A stretch of DNA of 64,000 nt from Holophagaceae bacterium (GTDB taxonomy: Bacteria > Acidobacteriota > Holophagae > Holophagales > Holophagaceae). Location: contig JANYLR010000010.1 in assembly GCA_025363715.1 (NCBI GenBank), positions 1 to 64,000 on the forward strand. The letters are read 5' to 3'. Below the pieces are notes generated by a model. That model was not told where the DNA came from and made no database searches. It was given only the letters and a program-made list of their open reading frames with translations. Every line of letters starts with the position of its first letter. Within the stretch, counting starts at the first letter, position 1. Positions 32,594 through 41,365 of this stretch are shown piece by piece. Made by a program: the position numbers and the translations under genes.

Positions 32594-33133
32594 CTACTTG
32601 GCCGGACGTTTCCTCGAAGCCTTCCGCTGCAGGCTGCGGCGGTGCATGCCCAGGCGCCGGGCGGCTTCGGAGAGGTTGCCCTCGCAGTCGTTCAGCACGC
32701 GCTGGATGTGCTCCCATTCCACCCGCGCAAGAGAGGGCGTTTCCAGGCCCGGATTGGTGTCGGCGGCCTGCCCCTCTGGGTGGAAGGCCGCCAGAATGTC
32801 ATCCACGTCGACGGGCTTGGTGAGGTAGTTCACGGCGCCTAGGCGCACGGCTTCCATGGCGGTGGCAATGCTGCCATAGCCCGTGAGCATGAGCACTTTC
32901 GTGGTGGGGTCGATGGCCATGAGGCGGCGCAGGAGATCCAGACCCGACTCGCCGGGCATGCGCAGGTCCAGCACGGCGAACTCGGGGCTGTCCGCCAGGG
33001 CCAGTGCCACGGCCGCTTCCGCATCGGCGGCGGCGCGCACCTCGTAGCCGCGCAGGGTGAGGGCCTTGACCAGCCGCTCGCGGTAGGTGCCATCGTCATC
33101 TACCAGCAGCAGGGAGGGGCGCGAATCAGCCAT
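32594..33133 (-). CDS. regA: RegA/PrrA/ActR-type response regulator
   Basis: This 179-residue regulator has a receiver (D12-D14 acidic pocket, phospho-acceptor D56 in LDLRMPGESG, LTGYGS, lysine in LTKP) and, after a short linker, a Fis-type helix-turn-helix (SEAARRLGMHRRSLQRK). The nearly invariant C-terminal helix is the mark of RegA, which controls respiration, carbon and nitrogen genes in response to redox state. Its start overlaps the regB stop by 8 bases. Confidence 0.92.
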   Translation of the reverse strand: MADSRPSLLLVDDDGTYRERLVKALTLRGYEVRAAADAEAAVALALADSPEFAVLDLRMPGESGLDLLRRLMAIDPTTKVLMLTGYGSIATAMEAVRLGAVNYLTKPVDVDDILAAFHPEGQAADTNPGLETPSLARVEWEHIQRVLNDCEGNLSEAARRLGMHRRSLQRKASRKRPAK

Positions 33134-34415
33134 GGGCCACCCGGGGCCAGCTCAGCTCGACCTTGGTGCCCTGGCCCAGGCGCGAATCCACCTGCAGCTC
33201 GCCGCCCAGCTGCTCGGCGAAGGTGCGGGCCAGGAAGAGGCCCAGGCCCATGCCGGCGCCCGTGGGCTTAGTACTGAAGAAGGGCTCGCCCACCCGGGCC
33301 AGCACCTCCGGCGCCATGCCACTGCCATGGTCTTCGACCTCCAGGTGCCACGTGCCATACTCCTCCCGGGCGAGGATCATTACCGGGCCTGGCCGGGGCG
33401 TGGCCTCGAGGGCATTCGACACGACGGCACGCAGGGCGCGGACGAGGCCCCGCCTCGGCATGGGGCCGCAGGCCGAGGCGGGCCATTGGAACACGAGGCG
33501 GGCCCGGTCCTCCGCCGCGAGTCCCTCGGACAATTCACGTTCCAGATCCGCCCAGGCCAGCGCCTGGAAGGCCTCCCCCAGGGTCGTGCCGCTGGGTTCC
33601 GCCATCTGGTCGAGGATGCGGCGGCAGCGGCCAACCTCCTCGCGGATCAGGGCGGCATCCTGAGCGATGTCGGAGGCCTCGGTGCCCAGCGCGTCGGCCG
33701 TGCGCTGAAGCTCCCTGGCCGCCACTGCAATGGTTCCGAGGGGAGTTCCAAGCTCGTGGGCCACGCCCGCCGCCAGGGTGGTCAGGGCCGCCAGCCGGGA
33801 CTGCCGGGCGGCGAGGTCACGCAGGGCCGCGAGTTCCTCGTCGCGCTGGCGGAGGGCTTCGGTCACCAGGCCCACGAAGGCCGCGATGAGCCCTGCCGAG
33901 ATGGCGAAGGCCACCCACATGCCAACGAGGTGGAGCGAAATGCCACCGCCCGTGCCGTGATCCATGTGGGCCAGGGAATGCACGTGCACGTTGAAGAAGA
34001 AGAGCAAGCCGAAACCGGAGATGGACAGCAGGCCCAGGGCCCAGGCCCAGAGGCCCCGCATGGCCACGGCGGCCAGGGTGATGTGCACCAGGTAGATGGC
34101 CGTGAACGGGTTGGCCGCGCCGCCGCTGCCATAGAGCAGCCCCGTGAGCAGGAGCACGTCCAGGCCCAGCACTAGGCCCGGCAGGGCAGGCCGCACGGGC
34201 TCGGGCCGGCGCAACCGCCACATGAGGGCCCCGTTGCTGAGGGCCCCAAAGGCCACCAGCCCCAGCAGGGGGCCGACGGCCAGCTCATCGGGCAGCAGGC
34301 GCTTCGCCACGAGGATCGCCGTGGCCTGGGCGACCACGGTGATCCAGCGCAGGCGCAGCAGCCAGGTGAGCGAAATGCCGAAGCCGGGATGGGTCATGGT
34401 GGAGCCATTATCCAT
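33126..34415 (-). CDS. regB: RegB/PrrB-type redox-sensing histidine kinase
   Basis: This 429-residue kinase has about six membrane helices (15-185). The quinone-site motif GGAANPF (98-104) matches the GGxxNPF of RegB. The H-box has H220 in AAGVAHELGTPLG. C264, in GRCRRIL, stands about where RegB has its redox-active cysteine (from memory). The ATPase domain shows N, G1 (DHGSGM) and G2 (GAGMGLGLFLA) boxes. It should phosphorylate RegA (next gene) when the quinone pool is reduced. GGGAG precedes the ATG. Confidence 0.92.
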   Translation of the reverse strand: MDNGSTMTHPGFGISLTWLLRLRWITVVAQATAILVAKRLLPDELAVGPLLGLVAFGALSNGALMWRLRRPEPVRPALPGLVLGLDVLLLTGLLYGSGGAANPFTAIYLVHITLAAVAMRGLWAWALGLLSISGFGLLFFFNVHVHSLAHMDHGTGGGISLHLVGMWVAFAISAGLIAAFVGLVTEALRQRDEELAALRDLAARQSRLAALTTLAAGVAHELGTPLGTIAVAARELQRTADALGTEASDIAQDAALIREEVGRCRRILDQMAEPSGTTLGEAFQALAWADLERELSEGLAAEDRARLVFQWPASACGPMPRRGLVRALRAVVSNALEATPRPGPVMILAREEYGTWHLEVEDHGSGMAPEVLARVGEPFFSTKPTGAGMGLGLFLARTFAEQLGGELQVDSRLGQGTKVELSWPRVAHG

Positions 34416-34434
34416 GGGATCTCCCGGGCGCTAG

Positions 34435-36531
34435 CTAGCGGCCGAAGATCAGGGAGGCCTTCAGCCACAGCATCCGGCCAGGCTCGTTCACTCGCACGGA
34501 CTGGACGACGTAGCCCGGGATGGCACTGGTGCTCTTGCTGATGTGTTCGGCGTAGGCGCGGTTGAACAGGTTGTCCACGCCGCCGGTGACCAGCCAACCC
34601 TTGGCGGGCTTCCACCCGGCGTTGAGGGACACGATGGCGAAGCCGGCGGTGGCGCCCAGATCCTGCCCCACGATGTTGCCCTGGTTCACCGCGAAGCGGT
34701 CCTGCCGCTCGACGCCGCGCACCAGCAGCCCCGTGGACCAGGCCTCGGCTTCGTAACCCAGGCCCAGGCGCCCTTCGAGTGGCGGAATCTGCGCGAGCGG
34801 CTTGCCATCGGTGTCATTCTCGCCCCGGGTGTAGGCCAGGCTGGCATCCACCTTCAGGAAGCCGGCCACCTTGGTGCCCACGCCCACTTCCCCACCCCAG
34901 GTGGTGGCATCCACGTTGCGGGAGACCGTGGCCATCCGGGTGCCGGTCATCAGGGGCTTCACCACGTTCGATTGGATGAGGATGAAGTCCCTCACCTGGC
35001 CGTAGAAGAGGGACACGGAGGTCTTGACCATCCCCGTCTGCTTCATCCAGCCCAGATCCAGTTGGGTGGTTTTTTCGGCCCTGGTGTCGAAGGCGCTAGC
35101 TGTGCTGAAGCTCTCCTTGCTGATGGCCTCCCAGTAGTCGGGGAACCGCTCGGTGTGGCCGACGCCGGCATAGAAGGTCGAACCGGCGAACGCTTCCCGC
35201 TCGTAGCGGAGAAAGCCGCTGCTGAGGGTTTCCTGGCGCTCGTGGTTGAAGGTCGGGTTGGCGAGGTTGGCCATCATGCTGATGGCGACCACCGCACGGG
35301 GATCCTCGGCCTGCCAGCGATCCGCGCGAAGACCGGCCACCAGGCGGTCCTTTCCCGTGAAGGGATGCTCCACTTCAGCGAAGAGAGCCGAATTCTTGAA
35401 CCGGCCATCGTCCATGCGGACCATGTTCTCCACGGGTAGGGTCCACTCGTTCCCGGTCTTGCGGATCGTATGGTCATTGGCCTGGGCGTCCAGGCCCAGC
35501 GTCAGCTTCGTGGCTTCGGCCACCCGCAGGCTCAGCGCCACACGGCCGCCCCTGGTCAGTCGGTCCGGACTGTTCACCATGGGGCCGGGCAGCATTGTCG
35601 TGGGGGTGAAGGTGCGCAGGGTGTAGTTGTCCATGACGTGGTCCACGTAGTTGCGGTAGGCCTGGCACTCCACCTTTTCGATGTGCTCCGACAGCTGCCG
35701 CCATTCGCCCCGGAAGCCAATGTTCTCGCGGAGGAATTTCGCGCCGTCCATGGTGCGATCAGCATAGGCGGCTTCGCCGTTGCTGCGGGTGCCCGTCACC
35801 TCCAGGCGCGTGTCATCGCTGGGGGTCCAGCCGAAGGCCGCGTTGGCACTCCAGCGGGTGTAGCGGGCGTGGATGGACGTGCCCTTCCCGTCCTCGTAGT
35901 CGTCGGAGTGGGATCTGGTCCCGATACCCCGGACGTAGAACGCGGAGGTTCCACCCGTGGCCTCCAGCACCTCATCGTTGCGGCCAAAGCTGCCACCCAT
36001 GAGGCTGGCGACGCCCCTGAATCCAGGCTCCTGAAAGCGCGCGTTGCTGCGCTCGAAACGCACCAGGCCGGCCGAGTTGCCCGGACCATAGAGCACGGTC
36101 TGCGGCCCCTTCACTACCGTGATGCGATCATAGGATTCGGGAAAGATGTAGGCGGTCGGCGGATCCATCCGCATGCCGCAGCCGCCGAGGAGCTGCTCGC
36201 CATCCAGGAGGATGTTCAGCCGGGAACCGGCCATACCGCGCAGCACGGGATCGCCGTCCGTGCCGCCCTTGCGGATCACCGAGAAGCCGGGGATGCCCTT
36301 CAGGTACTCCGCGCCATCCTGGGCTGGCACGGGCTGCCGCGGTGCCTTGGGATCCATGACCGTCACCAGGGGCTCGGTGGGCAGCGGTGCAGTGATTTCC
36401 ACCACGGCGGAGGGCAGGGGTTTCGGAGCCATCTTGTTCCCTGGTTTTTTAGGCTGCAAATCAGATTCTGTAGCGAGGAGCGGCAGCGAGCAGACCAGGG
36501 AAAGGCGGATGCAGAGGCGAGCCAAGGTCAT
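34435..36531 (-). CDS. OprC/NosA-like TonB-dependent copper receptor
   Basis: This 698-residue receptor has a signal peptide, a plug domain and a 22-strand-type barrel ending IFGR. The plug holds GGCGMRMDPPTAYIFPESYD followed by the ITVVKGPQTVLYG segment, the signature of the OprC/NosA family. OprC uses Cys and Met in a CxxxM motif to bind copper, and C-G-M-R-M fits. It imports copper across the outer membrane, perhaps for cytochrome oxidase or nitrous oxide reductase. GGAG lies 9 bases before the ATG. It lies 19 bases upstream of regB on the same strand and may be cotranscribed with regBA. Confidence 0.9.
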   Translation of the reverse strand: MTLARLCIRLSLVCSLPLLATESDLQPKKPGNKMAPKPLPSAVVEITAPLPTEPLVTVMDPKAPRQPVPAQDGAEYLKGIPGFSVIRKGGTDGDPVLRGMAGSRLNILLDGEQLLGGCGMRMDPPTAYIFPESYDRITVVKGPQTVLYGPGNSAGLVRFERSNARFQEPGFRGVASLMGGSFGRNDEVLEATGGTSAFYVRGIGTRSHSDDYEDGKGTSIHARYTRWSANAAFGWTPSDDTRLEVTGTRSNGEAAYADRTMDGAKFLRENIGFRGEWRQLSEHIEKVECQAYRNYVDHVMDNYTLRTFTPTTMLPGPMVNSPDRLTRGGRVALSLRVAEATKLTLGLDAQANDHTIRKTGNEWTLPVENMVRMDDGRFKNSALFAEVEHPFTGKDRLVAGLRADRWQAEDPRAVVAISMMANLANPTFNHERQETLSSGFLRYEREAFAGSTFYAGVGHTERFPDYWEAISKESFSTASAFDTRAEKTTQLDLGWMKQTGMVKTSVSLFYGQVRDFILIQSNVVKPLMTGTRMATVSRNVDATTWGGEVGVGTKVAGFLKVDASLAYTRGENDTDGKPLAQIPPLEGRLGLGYEAEAWSTGLLVRGVERQDRFAVNQGNIVGQDLGATAGFAIVSLNAGWKPAKGWLVTGGVDNLFNRAYAEHISKSTSAIPGYVVQSVRVNEPGRMLWLKASLIFGR

Positions 36532-36620
36532 GAGTGGTTCTCCAGGTAACCAATTGACCTTAATGGCTTTTGAACCTGCCTATCCTGCGTCAAGATGACG
36601 CAGCGCCGCAGGCTGTGGCC

Positions 36621-37034
36621 TCAGTGGCCCAGGGAATTTCGCGTCAGGCCTGGAACGGGAACCCGCTCCAGGTGGAATCGCCACGCCATCAGGAAGGCCC
36701 GGATGCCGCTGGTGATATCCAGGCCCTGGCCCGCCTCGGCCATGAGCTCCCGCAGCCGCCTGGCGAGCCGGTGGTTCTCCCGCCGGCGGCGCACCAGAAG
36801 GGGTGATCGCGCCTCCTGCAGCCTGGCCTCCTCGGCCCGGAACCACTGCACCAGGTCGAGGGTGAAGGTGGCCAGGAACTGCCGGTTCCGGAAGGCGTCT
36901 CTATCGCTAGTCGGACAGGCCTCCCAGGAGGCCACCGCCGCACGCAACGGCCGCGCGTCCGACCGGTCCACCCCATTGGCGGTGAGAGGTTCCTTCCCTG
37001 TCACGACTTGACCCGAACTTCCCCGGACACTCAT
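36621..37034 (-). CDS. Degenerate hemerythrin-like protein
   Basis: This 137-residue protein aligns with the hemerythrin-like protein at 44427-44816. Shared segments are FRAEE-x-RLQ, ENHRL/EHRRL and the AW-x2-H helix near the C-terminus. Here the His before FRAEE is Trp, and the first His of the His-x3-His pair is lost (RRRRENH). It probably cannot hold a full di-iron site. It may be a decayed or repurposed oxygen or iron sensor. It is divergent from the cytochrome gene at 37211. The start has a G-run and is plausible but unproven. Confidence 0.6.
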   Translation of the reverse strand: MSVRGSSGQVVTGKEPLTANGVDRSDARPLRAAVASWEACPTSDRDAFRNRQFLATFTLDLVQWFRAEEARLQEARSPLLVRRRRENHRLARRLRELMAEAGQGLDITSGIRAFLMAWRFHLERVPVPGLTRNSLGH

Positions 37035-37119
37035 TTACCCCCCACGGGCTGGCTTGGCTCCAAGCATCAGGGGAGCTGGACATCCCGGGAATGCGGCACG
37101 TTGTCGCACCCATGCTGAC

Positions 37120-37153
37120 CCGGAGGGCGCCTTCATTTCGAACCGGATCTGTG
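37120..37153 (+). promoter_or_regulatory. 23-bp direct-repeat element, site 1
   Basis: CCGGA starts at 37120 and again at 37143 (AACCGGATCTGTG), exactly 23 bp apart, about 60 bases before the cytochrome c start. It belongs to the family of six upstream elements in this window. Confidence 0.75.
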
Positions 37154-37210
37154 CTCCCCCTGGAAAGGGCCAATCCTGGGGTGGGATCCCCTTCACCCAA
37201 GGAGCCTCGC

Positions 37211-37654
37211 ATGCGACCCCGCCGCCAATACCACGCCGCCCGCCTGTTCCTATTCCTTACTTCAATGGCCGTGTCCATGCTTCCTGCTGCGTTGCCGGGG
37301 CCCCCCCGCACCGAGCAGGAACTCCGGATCTTCTACCAACGCGCCTGCGCCACCTGCCACGGCGAGGATGGCTCGGCGGTCTCGACCAGCGGCAAGAACC
37401 TGAAAGGCCGCGATTTCACGGCAGAAAGAGCCATGAGCAAGAGTACGGATCAGGCCCTGGTGAAGACCATCCAGAACGGCATCTATTTCGGCCTCGACAT
37501 GCCTTCCTACAAGCGGGACCTCACGCACGAGGAGACCCTGCTGCTGGTCCAAAACATCCTTCGCAAGGCGCGCCGGGGCGAGTCCATCTTGGCCCAGTCC
37601 CAGGTTCCCGCGGAGAAGCGCGCCCAAGCGATCCCCCCCTCGGACACCCGGTAG
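37211..37654 (+). CDS. Small secreted c-type cytochrome
   Basis: The start at 37211 follows AAGGAG by 6 bases and begins a signal peptide (RPRRQYHAARLFLFL); the product is 147 residues. One heme site CATCH (about 45-49) and a distal Met in GLDMPSYK (about 97) define a class I cytochrome c. The segment SGKNLKGRDFT matches the other small cytochrome at 53878-54351, so they are paralogues. It is followed after 6 bases by the DUF2231 gene. A 23-bp direct-repeat element lies upstream. Confidence 0.88.
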   Translation: MRPRRQYHAARLFLFLTSMAVSMLPAALPGPPRTEQELRIFYQRACATCHGEDGSAVSTSGKNLKGRDFTAERAMSKSTDQALVKTIQNGIYFGLDMPSYKRDLTHEETLLLVQNILRKARRGESILAQSQVPAEKRAQAIPPSDTR

Positions 37655-37660
37655 GCCGCC

Positions 37661-38137
37661 GTGCCCCCCTGGTCCCACCTCCACCCCCTGGTGATCCACT
37701 TCCCTATCGCGCTGCTGATGGTGGTGCCCCTGCTCGCGCTGCTGGGCCTCCTCTGGCCACGGCAGCGAACGGGCATCCATGCCTGCGTCCTGATCCTGCT
37801 GACCCTCGGCACCGTCTCCGCCTTTCTGGCCGTGGTCACGGGAATGGCGGTGCCAAGTCCCGCCACCCCCTCGCCGGAGCTGACAGCCACCCTGGCGGCC
37901 CATGAGCAGCTGGGGAAACGAACCCTGCTCCTGTTCGCCTGCCTCAGCCTGGCCTTCCTGGCGATCCAGGCGCTCCCCCTCTTGTTCAAATCGAGGATCA
38001 GCCCGTCCTGGCTGCTGGCCCTCCATCTGCTCTGGCTCACGGTGGCCGCGAGCGCCCTCCTCCCCCTGATCCGTACGGGCCAACTGGGCGGACGCATGGT
38101 TCATGAGCTGGGCCTCCACGGGTCGAACCAGCCCTGA
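37661..38137 (+). CDS. DUF2231-type membrane protein
   Basis: This 158-residue protein begins at a GTG and opens with HPLVIHFPIALL, the signature of DUF2231. It has four membrane helices; His residues in or near helices 1 and 3 (HP, HF, AAHEQLG) could bind heme. Members often sit with cytochromes, as here, where a c-type cytochrome precedes it by 6 bases. The pair may form a small electron-transfer unit, with the membrane protein as quinone or heme partner. Confidence 0.82.
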   Translation: MPPWSHLHPLVIHFPIALLMVVPLLALLGLLWPRQRTGIHACVLILLTLGTVSAFLAVVTGMAVPSPATPSPELTATLAAHEQLGKRTLLLFACLSLAFLAIQALPLLFKSRISPSWLLALHLLWLTVAASALLPLIRTGQLGGRMVHELGLHGSNQP

Positions 38138-38311
38138 ACCCTGGCCGGAGCCAGGCCGAACCCATCCGGTTGCAGAGAAGGTTTTCAGGGGGACCGGTGG
38201 GCCTCGGTATTTCTGCCCGATGGGTCGGCAACTGCTGAAATGGCGCGGGGCCTGGCTATGCCCTACTTGTGGACCGGGCTGCCACCACCGGGTAATCCCC
38301 GCCCCGTCGCA

Positions 38312-38345
38312 CCGGATGGGTCTGTTTTTTCAGACCGGATCTGTA
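38312..38345 (+). promoter_or_regulatory. 23-bp direct-repeat element, site 2
   Basis: ACCGGATGGGT (CCGGA at 38312) and ACCGGATCTGT (CCGGA at 38335) are 23 bp apart, about 60 bases before the PKD-protein start at 38404. Confidence 0.8.
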
Positions 38346-38403
38346 GCCCCTTCGGTCTAGGCCGACCATGTACCCAACCCCAATCTCCAAAGGAGAGACT
38401 GCC

Positions 38404-41109
38404 ATGACGATTCTGATCCCCTTCTTACCCGCTGTGAGGCCCATTGGCCTGCGCCAGGTTTTCAAAATGCTGGCCCTGGTGCTGACCATGGTTTTCACCA
38501 GCCTCGCCCAGGCCCAGCTGCCTCTTCAGGCGGTGGGCTCGCCCTTTGATATGGTGGGCTTCATCCAAAGCGCCACCCTGAATCCGGGTGGAGATGTGCT
38601 CACTGGGGGCACCCTCACGGTCAACGGGCACACCATCGTCGTGCCTCGCAACACCATCATGCAGATGCCGGCCTTCGCCCTCACCTGGGCGCAGCTGTTC
38701 AGCATGGCACCGGCTCCGTACGGTCCCTTCCAGACGGGCCTGGCCATGAACGACATACCGGCCCCGATGGCGACCTATGAGGTCCATGTCCAGGGCAACC
38801 GCATCGGCAACACCTACATCGCCGGGCTCATCTTCATATCCCAGCAGTCCCTCAACAGTGGCCAGGGCTTCATCAACTTCATGGACTATGCCAACGGTGA
38901 AATCCGCGTGGGCGGCGTCATCGGCGACCCCTCCACCGGCACCCGCGTGAAGATCAACGATCCCACTGGGCGCTTCGCGCCGGCCTACAACGGCGATCCC
39001 CGCTTCACCATCGATACGGACAACCCCACCATCCGCACCGAAACCGGCTACCCCATGGGCTTCCCCCATACCGATCCAGCCATCGCGGATGATCCCCTGA
39101 TCCCCCAGACCAACCGACCCATCAATCCCGCCACCGGCTTCTTCTCGACCATCTTCACCATGCCGGCCCCCGGCCCGGGCGTCACGCCGAACAGCTTCTT
39201 CGCGGCCCCCTTCGAAGTGGGGGACTACATCAGCTACGCTGGCACCCTCATGAAAGACGGCGCCCAGCCCACCGCTGGGCCCCTGCCCGCCGGCGGCCTG
39301 GCCTCGACCTACATCGCGGCCCACACCATCATCGCCAACCTGGGCATCTTCACCGCCCCGGGCAGCAATCCGGCCTACGTGGCCCTCGACGTCATGCTCC
39401 TGGGCGTGGGCGGCGCACCCATCAATGGCATCCCCCAGGAAGCCACGGTTCGCACCCGCTTCGAGGGCTTCTGCACGGACGCCACCAGGGTGGTGGATCT
39501 CTTCGGCATCGACACCGACGGCTGCACCGTCGCCACGACCGATCGTTCCTGGGGCTCCATCGCCGTGGATCCCGGCCCCCTTGGCGGCGGCGCCGTCCAG
39601 GGCCGGTGGCGCTTCCGGCCTCCTAGCAAGACCCTCACCATGCCTCCCGCCGGCACGTTCCTGCCCGCCACCCGCAACATGCGCGCCGTCTTGCGTGGTG
39701 CCTACACCGCCGCCGCCCCCGTCATGTCGGGCAATGGCCTGATCACCGGGCAGTACCAGGCGCCCATCTTTGACTTCCTGTTCCCGGAGAACCTGGGCAT
39801 TGGCAATATCCCCGTGCCCCTCAACTTCATCGACTTCCCCTTCCTGGTGAACGGCACCGGCGGCTTCAATGGCGTCAACGTTGGCCAGCTCGCTCCCTGG
39901 CCCGGTTCCACCGTCGTCGCGGCCGTCTGCGGAGTGCCGCCGCCACCGCCGCCTCCCGTCCCTGTGCCTCCCATTGCGAATGCGGGCCTGGCCAAGACCG
40001 TCGGTTCCGGCGCCTTCGTGGCCCTGGATGGCACCGGCAGTTCCGATCCCAGTTTCCTCGCCATCACCTATGCCTGGACCCAGACCGCCGGCCCCGCCGT
40101 GGCCTTGAACAGCAACGCCGTGGCCACGCCCACCTTCACGGCCCCCACGCTGATTGCGGGCGGCCCCAGCGTCACCCTCACCTTCTCGCTTATCGTGACC
40201 AATACCGCTGGCACCGCTTCGACCCCTGCCACCGTCAACATCACCGTCAACGCGCCACCGCCAGTGCTTTTGGCCCCCATCGCCAATGCCGGCGCCGCGC
40301 AGACCGTGGCCTCAGGCGCCACCGTCCAGCTCAATGGCACCACCACCAGGGATCCCAATATCCCGGCCCTGCCCCTCACGCTCAACTGGGTGCAGACGGG
40401 CTTTGGCGGACTGCCGCCCGTGACCCTCTCCAACCCCGCGTCGGCCACGCCCACCTTCAAGGCCCCCGTTTCCGCGGCTGGGACGGTGCTCACCTTCACC
40501 CTCACCGCCACCAACACGGTCCCGCTCTCTTCCGGCGCCTCCGTGAACATCACCGTCAATCCCGCCGTCGCCCCCGTAGCCAACGCGGGCGCCAACCAGG
40601 GCGTCAAGGTGACCAACGCCGTGATCCTCAATGGCAGTCTTAGCTCCGATCCCAATGGCCTGCTCCTGACCTACGCCTGGGTGCAGGTGTCTGGAACCCC
40701 CGTCGTGCTGACGGGCGCCAACACGGTGAGCCCTACTTTCACCGCTCCGGCCGCCCCAACCGTCCTTGGCTTCACGCTGACCGTCAACAACGGGCTGCTC
40801 AACTCTGCCGCCGCCCTGGTCACCGTGACCGTCACCGCCAACGTGGCGGATACCGTGAACATCACCATCGCCGAGTACCGCATCGGTCAGCAACGCCTCA
40901 CCGTCAACGCCACCTCGTCCATCGTCAACGGCACCCCAGTCCTCACCCTGGCGGGCTACGGCGTGAACGGCGCAGGCGTCCAGATGGCCTACCAGGGCAA
41001 CGGCCTCTACATCGTCGTCCTGACTGGCGTGGCCCAGCCTGCCACGGTCACCGTGAATTCCAGCTTCGGTGGCACCAGGACTTCAGCCCTTACCAAGCTG
41101 CGGCAATAA
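38404..41109 (+). CDS. Secreted protein with PKD/Ig-like repeats
   Basis: The start at 38404 follows AAAGGAG by 9 bases; the product is 901 residues. A signal peptide (ending SLAQA, about 38 residues) leads to a unique domain of about 470 residues rich in Gly, Pro and Asn. A poly-Pro linker (about 515-525) then leads to three PKD-like beta-sandwich repeats marked by PIANAG, LDG-x4-DP, YAWTQ and TFTAP. A final short beta domain ends the protein. Such repeats hold extracellular domains away from the cell. The unique domain may bind substrate or surface. An intrinsic terminator follows, and a 23-bp direct-repeat element lies upstream. Confidence 0.85.
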   Translation: MTILIPFLPAVRPIGLRQVFKMLALVLTMVFTSLAQAQLPLQAVGSPFDMVGFIQSATLNPGGDVLTGGTLTVNGHTIVVPRNTIMQMPAFALTWAQLFSMAPAPYGPFQTGLAMNDIPAPMATYEVHVQGNRIGNTYIAGLIFISQQSLNSGQGFINFMDYANGEIRVGGVIGDPSTGTRVKINDPTGRFAPAYNGDPRFTIDTDNPTIRTETGYPMGFPHTDPAIADDPLIPQTNRPINPATGFFSTIFTMPAPGPGVTPNSFFAAPFEVGDYISYAGTLMKDGAQPTAGPLPAGGLASTYIAAHTIIANLGIFTAPGSNPAYVALDVMLLGVGGAPINGIPQEATVRTRFEGFCTDATRVVDLFGIDTDGCTVATTDRSWGSIAVDPGPLGGGAVQGRWRFRPPSKTLTMPPAGTFLPATRNMRAVLRGAYTAAAPVMSGNGLITGQYQAPIFDFLFPENLGIGNIPVPLNFIDFPFLVNGTGGFNGVNVGQLAPWPGSTVVAAVCGVPPPPPPPVPVPPIANAGLAKTVGSGAFVALDGTGSSDPSFLAITYAWTQTAGPAVALNSNAVATPTFTAPTLIAGGPSVTLTFSLIVTNTAGTASTPATVNITVNAPPPVLLAPIANAGAAQTVASGATVQLNGTTTRDPNIPALPLTLNWVQTGFGGLPPVTLSNPASATPTFKAPVSAAGTVLTFTLTATNTVPLSSGASVNITVNPAVAPVANAGANQGVKVTNAVILNGSLSSDPNGLLLTYAWVQVSGTPVVLTGANTVSPTFTAPAAPTVLGFTLTVNNGLLNSAAALVTVTVTANVADTVNITIAEYRIGQQRLTVNATSSIVNGTPVLTLAGYGVNGAGVQMAYQGNGLYIVVLTGVAQPATVTVNSSFGGTRTSALTKLRQ

Positions 41110-41142
41110 CAACGTAGTCGCCAACAGCAACGACGAATGACG

Positions 41143-41176
41143 AACGAGGGGGCTGCCTGATCGCCCCCTCGTTTTT
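41143..41176 (+). terminator. Intrinsic terminator after the PKD gene
   Basis: AACGAGGGGGC (41143-41153) pairs with GCCCCCTCGTT (41163-41173), an 11-bp stem followed by further T residues. Confidence 0.9.
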
Positions 41177-41263
41177 CATTCCGGTTTTACGAAACACCGG
41201 CTCCATCCAAAGCTGACCCAGGGTGCACCACCTCCCGCGACAGCACTGGATTTCAGCCTCCAA

Positions 41264-41298
41264 CCGGATGGGTCCCCTTCCTCAATTCGGATCTGGTG
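41264..41298 (+). promoter_or_regulatory. 23-bp direct-repeat element, site 3
   Basis: ACCGGATGGGTCCCC (CCGGA at 41264) is followed 23 bp later by TCGGATCTGGTG, with T in place of the first C. It lies about 70 bases before the start at 41366. Confidence 0.78.
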
Positions 41299-41365
41299 GG
41301 GCTGGATGATTCGAACCACTTTTAGTGAACTGCCTAAGTCATTCCCAAGGCCCCACGGAGGTTCT

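Noticed and set aside
36595..37011. Plus-strand ORF opposite the hemerythrin-like gene
   Set aside because: Arg/Ser-rich shadow; the minus-strand product aligns with the paralogue at 44.4 kb.
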